In this document: piece by piece, positions 55,954-64,000 of the stretch
How the letters are laid out: each line of letters begins with the position of its first letter
How positions within the stretch are numbered: position 1 is the stretch's first letter
Assembly: GCF_900088825.1 (NCBI RefSeq)
Contig: NZ_LT592171.1
Span: 10,250-74,249, forward strand
DNA: 64,000 nucleotides
From: Thiomonas delicata
GTDB taxonomy: Bacteria > Pseudomonadota > Gammaproteobacteria > Burkholderiales > Burkholderiaceae_C
Reading direction: 5' to 3'
Made by a program: the position numbers and the translations under genes
Notes under the pieces: model-generated
What the model was told of the DNA's origin: nothing
Databases searched by the model: none
Seen by the model: only the letters and a program-made list of their open reading frames with translations

Positions 55954-56067
55954 TCCCGCTTTGGCCCGCAGTTCCGGTGCGCCGGGACGGCGCGCCCGGC
56001 AGCCGCCGACAACACACCGCGCATCGCGCTCCGGTTACACCCAAGGCCCCAACGCCACCCAAGTCGC

Positions 56068-58230
56068 ATGAATCCAAGCTCCAAGCGCCGCCTGTTCGTC
56101 ACCACCGCCCTGCCCTACGCCAACGGGCCGTTCCACATCGGCCACATCATGGAATACATCCAGGCCGACACCTGGGTGCGCTTTCAGCGCATGGGCGGCA
56201 ACGAGGTGCACTTCGTCGGCGCCGACGACGCCCATGGCGCGCCCATCATGATCGCCGCCGAAAAGGCGGGCAAGACGCCGCAGCAGTTCGTCGCCGACAT
56301 CGCGGCCGGACGCCAGCAATATCTCGACGGCTTCCACATCCGCTTCGACAACTGGCACAACACCGATGGCGCCGAGAACCACCAGCTGGCGCAGGACGTC
56401 TACCGCGCGCTGCGCAAGAGCGGGCTGATCGCGATGCGCGACATCGAGCAGTTCTACGACCCGGTCAAGGGCATGTTCCTGCCCGACCGCTACATCAAGG
56501 GCCAATGCCCCAAGTGCGGCGCGGCCGACCAGTATGGCGACGCCTGCGAGGTCTGCGGCGCGGTGTACGCGCCCACCGAACTCAAGAACCCGTATTCCAC
56601 GTTGTCGGGCGCCACGCCCGAGCTGCGCAAGAGCGAGCATTACTTCTTCCAGCTCTCGTCCGACCGCTGCGCCGCGTTTTTGCGCGAGTGGACGCAAGCC
56701 AGCAATGCCCACGGCCAGCCGCATCTGCAAACCGAGGTGCTGAACAAGGTGCGCGAGTGGTTCGCGGTCGACGAGAACGGCCACGGCGGCCTGGCCGACT
56801 GGGACATTTCGCGCGACGCGCCCTATTTCGGCATCGAGATTCCGGATGCGCCGGGCAAGTATTTCTACGTTTGGCTGGATGCCCCGGTGGGCTACCTCGC
56901 CAGCCTGAAGAACCACTTCGACAAGGGCCAGGCCGCCGCCCACTGGCACGCGGCTTCGCGCACGACGCAGGATTTCGACACCTTCATGGCCGATCCGCAA
57001 GTCGAGCAGGTGCACTTCATCGGCAAGGACATCGTCTACTTCCACACCCTGTTCTGGCCGGCCATGCTCAAGTTCTCGGGCCGCAAGACGCCGAGCCAGA
57101 TCAACGTGCATGGCTTCGTCACCGTGGGCGGCGAGAAGATGAGCAAGAGCCGCGGCACCGGCATCTCGCCGCTGAAGTATCTGGACCTCGGCCTCAACCC
57201 CGAGTGGCTGCGCTACTACCTCGCCGCCAAGCTGGGCAGCAAAGTGGAGGACGTGGACTTCACGCCGGAAGACTTCGTCGCCCGCGTCAACAGCGACCTC
57301 ATCGGCAAATACGTCAACATCGCCAGCCGCGCCGCCAAATTCATCAACCAGCAGTTCGACGGCCGGCTGGGTTACTTCGGCGCCACGCAGGAGATGACCG
57401 ATGCCGCGCAAGCACTAGCCGACGACGTCGCCGCCGCCTTCGAGGCGCGCGAGTACGCCCGCGCCATGCGCGAGATCATGGCCGCGGCCGACCGCATCAA
57501 CACCGCATTCGACGCCGCCCAGCCCTGGCTGCTGGCCAAGGACGACGCGCGCCGCGCCGAGCTGCAGGACACCTGCTCGCGCGCCCTGGCCGGGTTCTGG
57601 ACCCTGTCCGTGCTGCTCGCCCCGGTTCTGCCGGAACTCAGCGCCCGCGTGGCGCGCGAGCTGTTCGGCCTGGAGCGCGACTTCGTCTGGGCCGACGCCG
57701 CTGTGCTGCCGCAGCGCGTCGCCCCCTACCAGCACCTGATGCAGCGCATCGACCCCAAGCAGCTCGACAGGCTGTTCGAACCCGACGTCCCCTCCGCGCC
57801 GCCGCAGAACGGCAACGCCCGCATCCTGCCCGAGGCGAAACCGGCCGCGGCCAAGGCCACCGCGCCGGGCGACACCATCACCATCGACGACTTCGCCAAA
57901 GTCGACCTGCGCATCGCCCGCATCGTCCACGCCGAAGCCGTGGAAGGTTCGACCAAGCTGCTGCGCCTGACCCTCGACGTGGGCGAGACCGACGCCGACG
58001 GCAAACCCCGCACGCGCAACGTGTTCTCGGGCATCCAGAGCGCCTACAAGCCCGAGGACCTGATCGGCAGGCTCACCGTGATGGTGGCCAACCTGGCGCC
58101 GCGCAAGATGAAGTTCGGCCTCAGCGAAGGCATGGTGCTGGCCGCCAGTGGCGCCGACGAAAAAGCCCAGCCCGGCCTGTACCTGCTCGACCCCCACCCC
58201 GGCGCCCAGCCCGGCATGCGCGTGCGCTGA
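56068..58230 (+). CDS. metG: Methionyl-tRNA synthetase
   Basis: 720 aa, of the long form with a C-terminal tRNA-binding domain. HIGH motif [13 protein letters not shown] near residue 23; zinc-binding pairs QCPKCG and EVCG near residues 148-166; KMSKSRGTG at about 358. The last 110 residues ([20 protein letters not shown]) form the OB-fold tRNA-binding/dimerisation domain. ATG 56068 ([20 protein letters not shown]). Confidence 0.97.
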   Translation: MNPSSKRRLFVTTALPYANGPFHIGHIMEYIQADTWVRFQRMGGNEVHFVGADDAHGAPIMIAAEKAGKTPQQFVADIAAGRQQYLDGFHIRFDNWHNTDGAENHQLAQDVYRALRKSGLIAMRDIEQFYDPVKGMFLPDRYIKGQCPKCGAADQYGDACEVCGAVYAPTELKNPYSTLSGATPELRKSEHYFFQLSSDRCAAFLREWTQASNAHGQPHLQTEVLNKVREWFAVDENGHGGLADWDISRDAPYFGIEIPDAPGKYFYVWLDAPVGYLASLKNHFDKGQAAAHWHAASRTTQDFDTFMADPQVEQVHFIGKDIVYFHTLFWPAMLKFSGRKTPSQINVHGFVTVGGEKMSKSRGTGISPLKYLDLGLNPEWLRYYLAAKLGSKVEDVDFTPEDFVARVNSDLIGKYVNIASRAAKFINQQFDGRLGYFGATQEMTDAAQALADDVAAAFEAREYARAMREIMAAADRINTAFDAAQPWLLAKDDARRAELQDTCSRALAGFWTLSVLLAPVLPELSARVARELFGLERDFVWADAAVLPQRVAPYQHLMQRIDPKQLDRLFEPDVPSAPPQNGNARILPEAKPAAAKATAPGDTITIDDFAKVDLRIARIVHAEAVEGSTKLLRLTLDVGETDADGKPRTRNVFSGIQSAYKPEDLIGRLTVMVANLAPRKMKFGLSEGMVLAASGADEKAQPGLYLLDPHPGAQPGMRVR

Positions 58231-58256
58231 GACGAACAGCAGCCAGGAGAAGCGCC

Positions 58257-59153
58257 ATGAGCACGCCCGCCCCCAACGACGTCCTGCGCACCCTGCCCGA
58301 CACGGCATGGGACGACACCGGGCCCACGCGCCACGTCGAGCATCTGGTCGAGGGCGGGCATGTGCTGCACTTCCCGCAGCTCGCCTTCGCCCTGCTGCCC
58401 GGCGAGGCGCGCTTCCTCGACCCGGCCTGGAGCGACGGCAGATCCAAGAACATCAGCCTGCGCGGGCAGAACGAGCTGCGCGGCGCGCAAGGGTCGGCCG
58501 ATGACCTGGCGGCGCTGCAAGCCATGATCCGGCGCTTCGCGGCGCAGGCGCAGCAGCTCGTCGACCGGCTGTTCCCGCACTACCGCGGCAAGCTGCGCGC
58601 CGGCAACGCCTCGCTGCGCCCCTTCGCCGTCGAAGGCCGCGAAAGCTCCTGGCGCAAGGACGACACCCGGCTGCATGTCGACGCCTTCCCCTCCAATCCG
58701 ACGCAAGGGGTGCGCCTGCTGCGCGTGTTCACCAACCTCAACCGCGACGGCAAACCGCGCGTCTGGCGCGTGGGCGAGCCTTTCGCCGATCTGGCCGAGC
58801 GCTACGCCCCGCGCCTGCGTTCGGCCCTGCCCGGTTCGGCCTGGCTGCTGCAGGCGCTGCACGTCACCAAGTCGCGCCGCACGCCCTACGACCACGCCAT
58901 GCTGCAGCTGCACGACCTGGCCAAGGCCGATGCCTCGTTCCAGAGCCAGTCCCCGCAGCAAACCGTGGACTTCGCGCCGGGCGCCACCTGGGTGGTGTTC
59001 TCCGACCAGGTGCTGCACGCCGTGATGGCCGGCCAGCACATGATGGAGCAGACCTTCTATCTGGACGTGGACAACCAGTTCGTACCCGACACCGCGCCGC
59101 TGCGCGTGCTCGAACGCCAGCTGGGCCGCGCGCTCGTGCCCCGCACGGCATGA
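58257..59153 (+). CDS. kdoO: Kdo 3-hydroxylase (Fe(II)/2-oxoglutarate-dependent)
   Basis: 298 aa. Matches the Kdo hydroxylase family that adds a 3-hydroxyl to the outer Kdo of LPS, making Ko, as in Burkholderia and Yersinia. Candidate iron ligands are His/Asp in LHVDAFPSNPTQG and His in LHAVMAGQHMMEQTF. AGGAGA lies upstream of the ATG. It overlaps the next gene (ATGA), the heptosyltransferase, which acts on the same inner core. 26 bp behind metG. Confidence 0.9.
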   Translation: MSTPAPNDVLRTLPDTAWDDTGPTRHVEHLVEGGHVLHFPQLAFALLPGEARFLDPAWSDGRSKNISLRGQNELRGAQGSADDLAALQAMIRRFAAQAQQLVDRLFPHYRGKLRAGNASLRPFAVEGRESSWRKDDTRLHVDAFPSNPTQGVRLLRVFTNLNRDGKPRVWRVGEPFADLAERYAPRLRSALPGSAWLLQALHVTKSRRTPYDHAMLQLHDLAKADASFQSQSPQQTVDFAPGATWVVFSDQVLHAVMAGQHMMEQTFYLDVDNQFVPDTAPLRVLERQLGRALVPRTA

Positions 59154-60259
59154 CGCGCACGCAACTGCCGCGATTGCCTCTGCGCTGGGGCCAGGCCGGA
59201 CTGCCGCAGGCGCCGCGCAGCCTGCTGCTGGTGCAGATTTCGGCGATGGGCGATCAGGTGCAGACCCTGCCGGCGGTGTCCGACATCGCCGCGCGCTGGC
59301 CCGGCATCGCCATCGACTGGGCGGTCGACGCCCGCTTCGCCGACATTCCCCGCCTGCATCCCGCCGTGCGCCGGGTGTTCGCCCTGCCCTTGAAAGCCGT
59401 GCAGAACGCCCCCGCAAACGCCGGCGCCTGGCGCGAACTGCTCGCCCAATTCCGCGCCCTGCGCGCCCAGACCTACGACCTGGTGTGGGACCCGCACAGC
59501 GTGCTCAAGAGCGCCATCGTCGCCCGCCTCGCCAAAAGCCCGCTGCGCGTGGGCTATTCGGCGCCGGACTGCGGCGGCGAACCGCTGGCCGCGCGCGCCT
59601 ACCACCTGCACTTCTCCCGCCCGCCCGGCATCCACGGCACCGAGGGCCGCCGGCTGTTCGCCCGCGCCGTGCTGGACACCGACACCAGCCGGCCCGCCGA
59701 CTACGCCATCCGCCACGCCTTTTCGGCATCGAGCCCCGAGCGGCCCGCCTACGCGGTGCTGGCGCACGGCGCCTCCAAGCCGGAAAAACTCTGGCCGGTG
59801 GAACACTGGCGGGCGCTGGGCGAACGGCTCATCGCGCAAGACCTGCAGTTGGTCCTGCCCTGGGGCAACGCCGCCGAGCGCGACCGCGCCGAGCGGCTCA
59901 TCGCCGCCTGGCCGGCCGGACGCGCCAGACTGGCCGACCGCGGCAGCGTCACCGACATGGCCCACCTGCTGGCCGGCGCCGCGCTGGTGGTCGGCGTGGA
60001 CACCGGCTTCAGCCACCTGGCCGCAGCCCTGCGCCGACCCTTGGTGATGCTGTTCACCAGCACCGGGGCCGAATTGTTCACGCCGGAAGACCCCGCCATC
60101 AGCCGAACCCTGGGCGGCAACGGGGTCGTGCCGCGACCCGATGCCGCCTGGCTTGCCGCGCAACAGGCGCTTGCGGCAGCAGGCATGCGGGGCCCAGACG
60201 TTCCCGCGTTTTCGTCGACCCCGGCACGCATTTGCGAGCGTCCGGGCAGCGCGCCCTAA
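59150..60259 (+). CDS. waaC: Glycosyltransferase family 9, LPS heptosyltransferase I type
   Basis: 369 aa GT-B enzyme. N-terminal LLVQISAMGDQVQTLPAVSD and C-terminal LLAGAALVVGVDTGFSHLAA are characteristic of heptosyltransferases, as is FTSTGAELFTP. It probably adds the first heptose to Kdo in the inner core, at the cytoplasmic face of the inner membrane. The first 25 residues and the last 40 are extensions. Translationally coupled to the Kdo hydroxylase gene. Confidence 0.88.
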   Translation: MTRTQLPRLPLRWGQAGLPQAPRSLLLVQISAMGDQVQTLPAVSDIAARWPGIAIDWAVDARFADIPRLHPAVRRVFALPLKAVQNAPANAGAWRELLAQFRALRAQTYDLVWDPHSVLKSAIVARLAKSPLRVGYSAPDCGGEPLAARAYHLHFSRPPGIHGTEGRRLFARAVLDTDTSRPADYAIRHAFSASSPERPAYAVLAHGASKPEKLWPVEHWRALGERLIAQDLQLVLPWGNAAERDRAERLIAAWPAGRARLADRGSVTDMAHLLAGAALVVGVDTGFSHLAAALRRPLVMLFTSTGAELFTPEDPAISRTLGGNGVVPRPDAAWLAAQQALAAAGMRGPDVPAFSSTPARICERPGSAP

Positions 60260-60294
60260 GATTCCTATTTTCGCCGACAACGAGACTTCAAACC

Positions 60295-60492
60295 ATGCCA
60301 CTGGTCGTCAAACCCTATGTCTCGGAAGCCACGCGCTTCCTGCAAAGCCTGAAAGTGCAGAACCCGGAGCTGGAAGCCAGGCAGAAGCAAGGCCGCGCCC
60401 TGTTGTGGGACAAGCCGCAGGATGCCGAGCTGCGCGCGGCCTTCGACGCCGCGCATGTGCCGCAGAAGCCCTATGTTTACGGCCAGGACTGA
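60295..60492 (+). CDS. DUF3460 family small protein
   Basis: 65 aa. MPLVVKPYVSEATRFLQSLK and the ending KPYVYGQD are typical of this short betaproteobacterial family, which usually lies next to scpA as here. Function unknown; soluble and charged. Confidence 0.88.
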   Translation: MPLVVKPYVSEATRFLQSLKVQNPELEARQKQGRALLWDKPQDAELRAAFDAAHVPQKPYVYGQD

Positions 60493-60547
60493 ACGGGCCG
60501 GCGCGGATGGAGCCGCGCCGCATCGCTGAACGCCGCCTGACTATCCC

Positions 60548-61393
60548 ATGACGCCCGAGCAATGGGCCGTGGACGCCCCGTCCGCCGCCGACACCACGCC
60601 CGCCACCGTGGACGGCTTGGCCGTGGCGCGGCTGTACGGCCAGCCGCTGTTCCAGCTGCCGCAGGACCTGTACATCCCGCCCGACGCGCTGGAGGTCTTC
60701 CTCGAAGCCTTCGAGGGTCCGCTTGACCTGCTGCTCTACCTCATCCGGCGCCAGCACTTCAACATCCTCGACATCCCGATGGCCCAGGTCACGCGCCAGT
60801 ACCTGCAGTACGTGGAGCAGATCCGCCAGCACAACCTGGAACTCGCCGCCGAGTACCTGCTGATGGCGGCGATGCTGATCGAGATCAAGTCGCGCATGCT
60901 GCTGCCCCGCCCCCCCGCGGCGGAGGGGCAGGAGGCCGAGGATCCGCGCGCCGAGCTGGTGCGCCGGCTGCTGGAGTACGAGCGCATGAAGCTGGCGGCG
61001 CAGGACATCGAGGCCCTGCCCCAGGCCGGCCGCGACTTCTGGCGCGTGCAGGTGGTGGTGGAAAAGTCCGCCCGCCTGCTGCTGCCCGAGGTGAGCGTGG
61101 AGGAGTTGCGCGCCGCCTGGGCCGATGTGCTGCAGCGCGCGCGGCTCAACGCCCACCACACCATCACGCGCGAGCAGATCTCCGTGCGCGAGGTCATGAG
61201 CCAGGTGCTGCGCCGCCTGCAGGACCGGCGCTTCGCCGAGTTCCAGGACCTGTTCGAACCCGCGCGCGGCACGGGCTACGCCGTGGTCACCTTCATCGCC
61301 CTGCTCGAACTCGCGCGCGAAGGGTTGATCCAGATCACACAGGCCGAGGCCTATGCGCCGCTGTACGTGCGCCTGTCCTACACGCCGAGCTGA
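60548..61393 (+). CDS. scpA: Segregation and condensation protein A
   Basis: 281 aa kleisin of the SMC-ScpAB complex. Signature FEGPLDLLLYLIRRQHFNIL at about residues 55-75, then VTRQYLQYVEQI, a variable middle, and the C-terminal winged helix (VVTFIALLELAREGLI). It bridges SMC heads in chromosome compaction. The scpB gene is not seen in this window. Confidence 0.95.
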   Translation: MTPEQWAVDAPSAADTTPATVDGLAVARLYGQPLFQLPQDLYIPPDALEVFLEAFEGPLDLLLYLIRRQHFNILDIPMAQVTRQYLQYVEQIRQHNLELAAEYLLMAAMLIEIKSRMLLPRPPAAEGQEAEDPRAELVRRLLEYERMKLAAQDIEALPQAGRDFWRVQVVVEKSARLLLPEVSVEELRAAWADVLQRARLNAHHTITREQISVREVMSQVLRRLQDRRFAEFQDLFEPARGTGYAVVTFIALLELAREGLIQITQAEAYAPLYVRLSYTPS

Positions 61394-61554
61394 CGATCCC
61401 GTGGGCGGCATCCGTCGATCCTCCCGCCGCCAGGTCGGGCCACGCATAATGGCGACCTCTCACAAGCAACAAGACACCGGACCGCCTCCAAGTGTCCTCG
61501 CCCCAACCCGAGGCAGCGCGGCGCCCCGCCCTGCCGGCATTTTCAAACACGGCC

Positions 61555-62415
61555 ATGACCACTGAGACTCCCCCTCCCGCCTATGGTGGCGGCCCCGTGC
61601 CCGCCGCAGGGCGCAAAACCGTGACCCTGCACCGCCTGCGCGCGATGCGCGAGGCCGGCGAGAAGGTGGCCATGCTCACCGCCTACGACGCCGCCAGCGC
61701 CAGGCTGCTGGACGATTGCGGCGTGGACTGCCTGCTGGTGGGCGATTCGCTCGGCATGGTGATGCAGGGACACCCGTCCACCCTGCCCGTGACGCTCGAG
61801 CAGATGGCCTACCACACCGGCTGCGTGGCGCGCGGCAACCGCGGCGCCTGGCTCATCGCCGATCTGCCTTTCGGCAGCTACCAGGGCGGCGTCGAGCAGG
61901 CCGTTGCCAGCAGTGCGGCGCTGATGCAGGCCGGCGCGCAGATGGTCAAGCTCGAAGGCGGCGGCTGGACCGCGCCGATCGTCGCCGCGCTGGTCGAACG
62001 CGGCATACCCGTGTGCGCGCACCTCGGCCTCACGCCGCAGAGCGTGCATGCCCTCGGCGGCTACCGCATCCAGGGGCGCGACGCCGCCGCCGCGCAAAAC
62101 CTGCGCGCGCACGCCCGCGAGCTCGGCCGGGCCGGCGCGGCGATGCTGGTGCTCGAACTCGTCCCCTCCGATCTGGCCGCCGACATCAGCGCCGGCTACC
62201 CCGGCATCACCATCGGCATCGGTGCCGGCCAGAGAACCCACGGCCAGGTGCTGGTGCTGCACGACATGCTGGACATCACCGCCGGCACCAAGCCCCGCTT
62301 CGTGCGCAACTTCATGCAAGGCGCCGCCAGCATCGGCGACGCCGTGCGCAGCTACGTGCGCGACGTGAAGTCCGGCGCCTTCCCCGACGAGGCGCTGCAC
62401 GGCTACAGCGCCTGA
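61555..62415 (+). CDS. panB: 3-methyl-2-oxobutanoate hydroxymethyltransferase
   Basis: 286 aa. [33 protein letters not shown], and the catalytic region MVKLEGGGW with [11 protein letters not shown]. First committed step of pantothenate synthesis. ATG 61555 is preferred; an in-frame GTG at 61492 adds 21 residues that are not family-like. panC follows after 19 bp. Confidence 0.96.
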   Translation: MTTETPPPAYGGGPVPAAGRKTVTLHRLRAMREAGEKVAMLTAYDAASARLLDDCGVDCLLVGDSLGMVMQGHPSTLPVTLEQMAYHTGCVARGNRGAWLIADLPFGSYQGGVEQAVASSAALMQAGAQMVKLEGGGWTAPIVAALVERGIPVCAHLGLTPQSVHALGGYRIQGRDAAAAQNLRAHARELGRAGAAMLVLELVPSDLAADISAGYPGITIGIGAGQRTHGQVLVLHDMLDITAGTKPRFVRNFMQGAASIGDAVRSYVRDVKSGAFPDEALHGYSA

Positions 62416-62434
62416 ACCGGGGCCCCAACCCAGC

Positions 62435-63280
62435 ATGCATACCGTCCACACCCTCGCCGAACTGCGCGCCGAACTGCGCCGCCGCAGCGACTGGGCCCTG
62501 GTCCCCACCATGGGCAACCTCCACGCCGGCCATCTGGCGCTCGTCGCGCGCGCCCGCGAACTCAAGGCGCCGGTGGTCGCCAGCATCTTCGTCAACCGCC
62601 TGCAGTTCGGGCCGAACGAGGATTTCGACCGCTACCCGCGCACCCTGCCGCGCGACGCCCAGCTGCTGCAGGAGGCCGGCTGCGACCTGCTGTTCGCGCC
62701 CGACGAGGCCGAGATGTACCCGCAGCCGCAGGTCTTCCGCATCCAGCCCGACCCGGCGCTGGCCGGCATTCTCGAAGGCGCCGTGCGCCCCGGCCATTTC
62801 GAGGGCGTGGCCACCGTGGTGATGAAGCTGTTCCAGATGGTGCAGCCGCGCTGGGCCGTATTCGGCAAGAAGGACTACCAGCAGTTGCTGCTGATCCGCC
62901 GCATGGTGGCGCAGTTCGCCCTGCCGCTGGACATCGTCGGCCTGGACACCGTGCGCGACGCCGACGGACTGGCGCTGTCCTCGCGCAACGGCTACCTCAG
63001 CGCCGCGCAACGCGCCGAAGCGCCCGCGCTGCAGCGCGCGCTGCTCGGGTTAGCTAATGACGCACGACACGCCGCCACGCCGGCGCAACTGCTGGCGCTG
63101 GAGACCCGCGCCGCGCGCGACCTCGCCGCACGCGGCTGGGCCCCCGACTATCTCACCCTGCGCCGCCGCGGCGACTTGCTGCCGCCCGGCGAGCAAGAGC
63201 TGCGCCAGGGCGTCGACCTCGTCGCCCTGGGCGCCGCCAGGCTCGGCCCCACCCGCCTGATCGACAACCTGGAATGCTGA
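62435..63280 (+). CDS. panC: Pantothenate synthetase
   Basis: 281 aa. ATP-binding motif [15 protein letters not shown] (HxGH form), [33 protein letters not shown] and the KMSKS-like LSSRNGYLS. Joins pantoate and beta-alanine. Encoded directly after panB, so the two enzymes are made together. Confidence 0.96.
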   Translation: MHTVHTLAELRAELRRRSDWALVPTMGNLHAGHLALVARARELKAPVVASIFVNRLQFGPNEDFDRYPRTLPRDAQLLQEAGCDLLFAPDEAEMYPQPQVFRIQPDPALAGILEGAVRPGHFEGVATVVMKLFQMVQPRWAVFGKKDYQQLLLIRRMVAQFALPLDIVGLDTVRDADGLALSSRNGYLSAAQRAEAPALQRALLGLANDARHAATPAQLLALETRAARDLAARGWAPDYLTLRRRGDLLPPGEQELRQGVDLVALGAARLGPTRLIDNLEC

Positions 63281-63383
63281 CCACGCGCACGCGCGGGATG
63301 GCGCCCGACCAAGCGACTTCAGCGCGGGATCCCATGGACAATGCGGACTTGTCGTCCGGACTTCCACGACCCTTGAATTCCCC

Positions 63384-64000
63384 ATGCACCCAAGCGACGT
63401 TCTCATCATCGGCGGCGGCCTGGCCGGCCTGAGCTGCGCCCTGCAACTCGCCGAACGCCACCAGGTCACCGTGCTGGCCAAGCGCGAGCTTGAAATGTCG
63501 TCCAGCCAGTGGGCGCAAGGCGGCATCGCCGCCGTGCTCGCCGAGGGCGACAGCTTCGACGCCCATGTGCACGACACCATGGTCGCCGGCGCCATGCTCA
63601 ACGACCTGCCGGCCACCCGCTTCGTCGTCGAGCACGGCCCCGAGGCGATCGCCTGGCTGCGCGCGCAGGGCGTGCCCTTCGACACCGAGGGCAGCGCATT
63701 GCACCTCACGCGCGAGGGCGGCCACAGCCAGCGCCGCATCGCCCATGTGGCCGACGCCACCGGCGCCGCCGTGCAGCGCACCCTGCTGGCGGCGGCGCGC
63801 GCGCACCCCCGCATCACGCTGCTCGAAAACCTGGTCGCGGTGGACCTCATCGCCAGCCGCCACATGGACATGGCCGACGGCCAACGCTGCTGGGGCGCCT
63901 ACGCGCTGAATACCGCCAGCGGCCGCGTGGAAACCTTCGCCGCGCCGCACACGGTGCTGGCCACCGGCGGCGCCGGCAAGGTGTACCGCTACACCACCAA
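63384..64000 (+). CDS. nadB: L-aspartate oxidase (5' part, runs off the window)
   Basis: About 205 of the usual 530 residues. FAD-binding start VLIIGGGLAGLSCALQLAE and the signature SSSQWAQGGIAAVLAEGDS, followed by FVVEHGPEAIAWL and LTREGGHSQRRI, which separate it from fumarate reductase. It oxidises aspartate to iminoaspartate for NAD synthesis. ATG 63384. Confidence 0.95.
   Translation, partial: MHPSDVLIIGGGLAGLSCALQLAERHQVTVLAKRELEMSSSQWAQGGIAAVLAEGDSFDAHVHDTMVAGAMLNDLPATRFVVEHGPEAIAWLRAQGVPFDTEGSALHLTREGGHSQRRIAHVADATGAAVQRTLLAAARAHPRITLLENLVAVDLIASRHMDMADGQRCWGAYALNTASGRVETFAAPHTVLATGGAGKVYRYTT

Overview
The window is a gene-dense stretch of a very GC-rich bacterial chromosome. Nearly every gene points to the order Burkholderiales (Betaproteobacteria): pilT / cyclic-nucleotide-domain protein / pilU in a row, fmdB-DUF502-aspS, DUF3460-scpA-panB-panC-nadB, a Kdo hydroxylase next to a heptosyltransferase, type II NADH dehydrogenase, and an aspartyl-tRNA synthetase with non-discriminating residues. 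The genus cannot be settled from the sequence alone. I saw no rRNA, tRNA, CRISPR array, transposase or phage module.

Layout. 1-3.2 kb (minus strand): an Old Yellow Enzyme reductase cut by the window edge, then a short operon of isochorismatase-like hydrolase, DUF3303 protein and an unknown 125-aa protein. That operon has been split by a very AT-rich segment carrying a small membrane-protein gene, flanked by about 182-bp direct repeats of the DUF3303 gene. 3.6-8.1 kb: a molybdenum hydroxylase module (iorA-iorB-like subunits, XdhC chaperone, convergent MocA-like cytidylyltransferase). 8.3-18.6 kb: ettA, a thioredoxin-like protein, yggS-acyP, the pilus retraction genes, an orphan periplasmic binding protein, an unknown protein, a frameshifted spmAB-like gene and an alpha/beta hydrolase. 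18.6-24.6 kb: deaD, ndh, and a MASE1-PAS-GGDEF diguanylate cyclase.

24.7-29 kb holds a GlrK-QseG-GlrR-type sigma-54 two-component system. Immediately downstream, a small secreted-protein gene carries a near-consensus sigma-54 promoter and two TGTC-N10-GACA-type activator sites, so the regulator's binding motif and a likely target are both visible. 29-35.5 kb: rlmJ, a small membrane protein, a YeeE/rhodanese sulfur pair, clsB-like cardiolipin synthase, an EEP-fold enzyme, nudB and aroG. 36.7-42.5 kb: a DUF3311/sodium:solute symporter operon whose upstream region is full of overlapping inverted repeats, then aspS, DUF502, fmdB and a DUF4136 lipoprotein.

42.5-50.2 kb: ttcA-folB-pteridine reductase-like SDR, divergent midA-DUF2905-DUF488, an ynfM/ynfL-like MFS/LysR divergent pair, and cca. 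50.3-64 kb: a PAS-GGDEF-EAL protein, fadD with a palindromic operator-like site, apbC, metG, the Kdo hydroxylase/heptosyltransferase pair for the LPS inner core, DUF3460-scpA, panB-panC (pantothenate) and the start of nadB (NAD synthesis).

Most of the window is housekeeping. The parts deserving a second look are the sigma-54/GlrR circuit at 24.7-25.3 kb, the AT-rich insertion at 2.0-2.5 kb, the nested repeats at 38.41-38.49 kb, and the frameshift at 17.32 kb.
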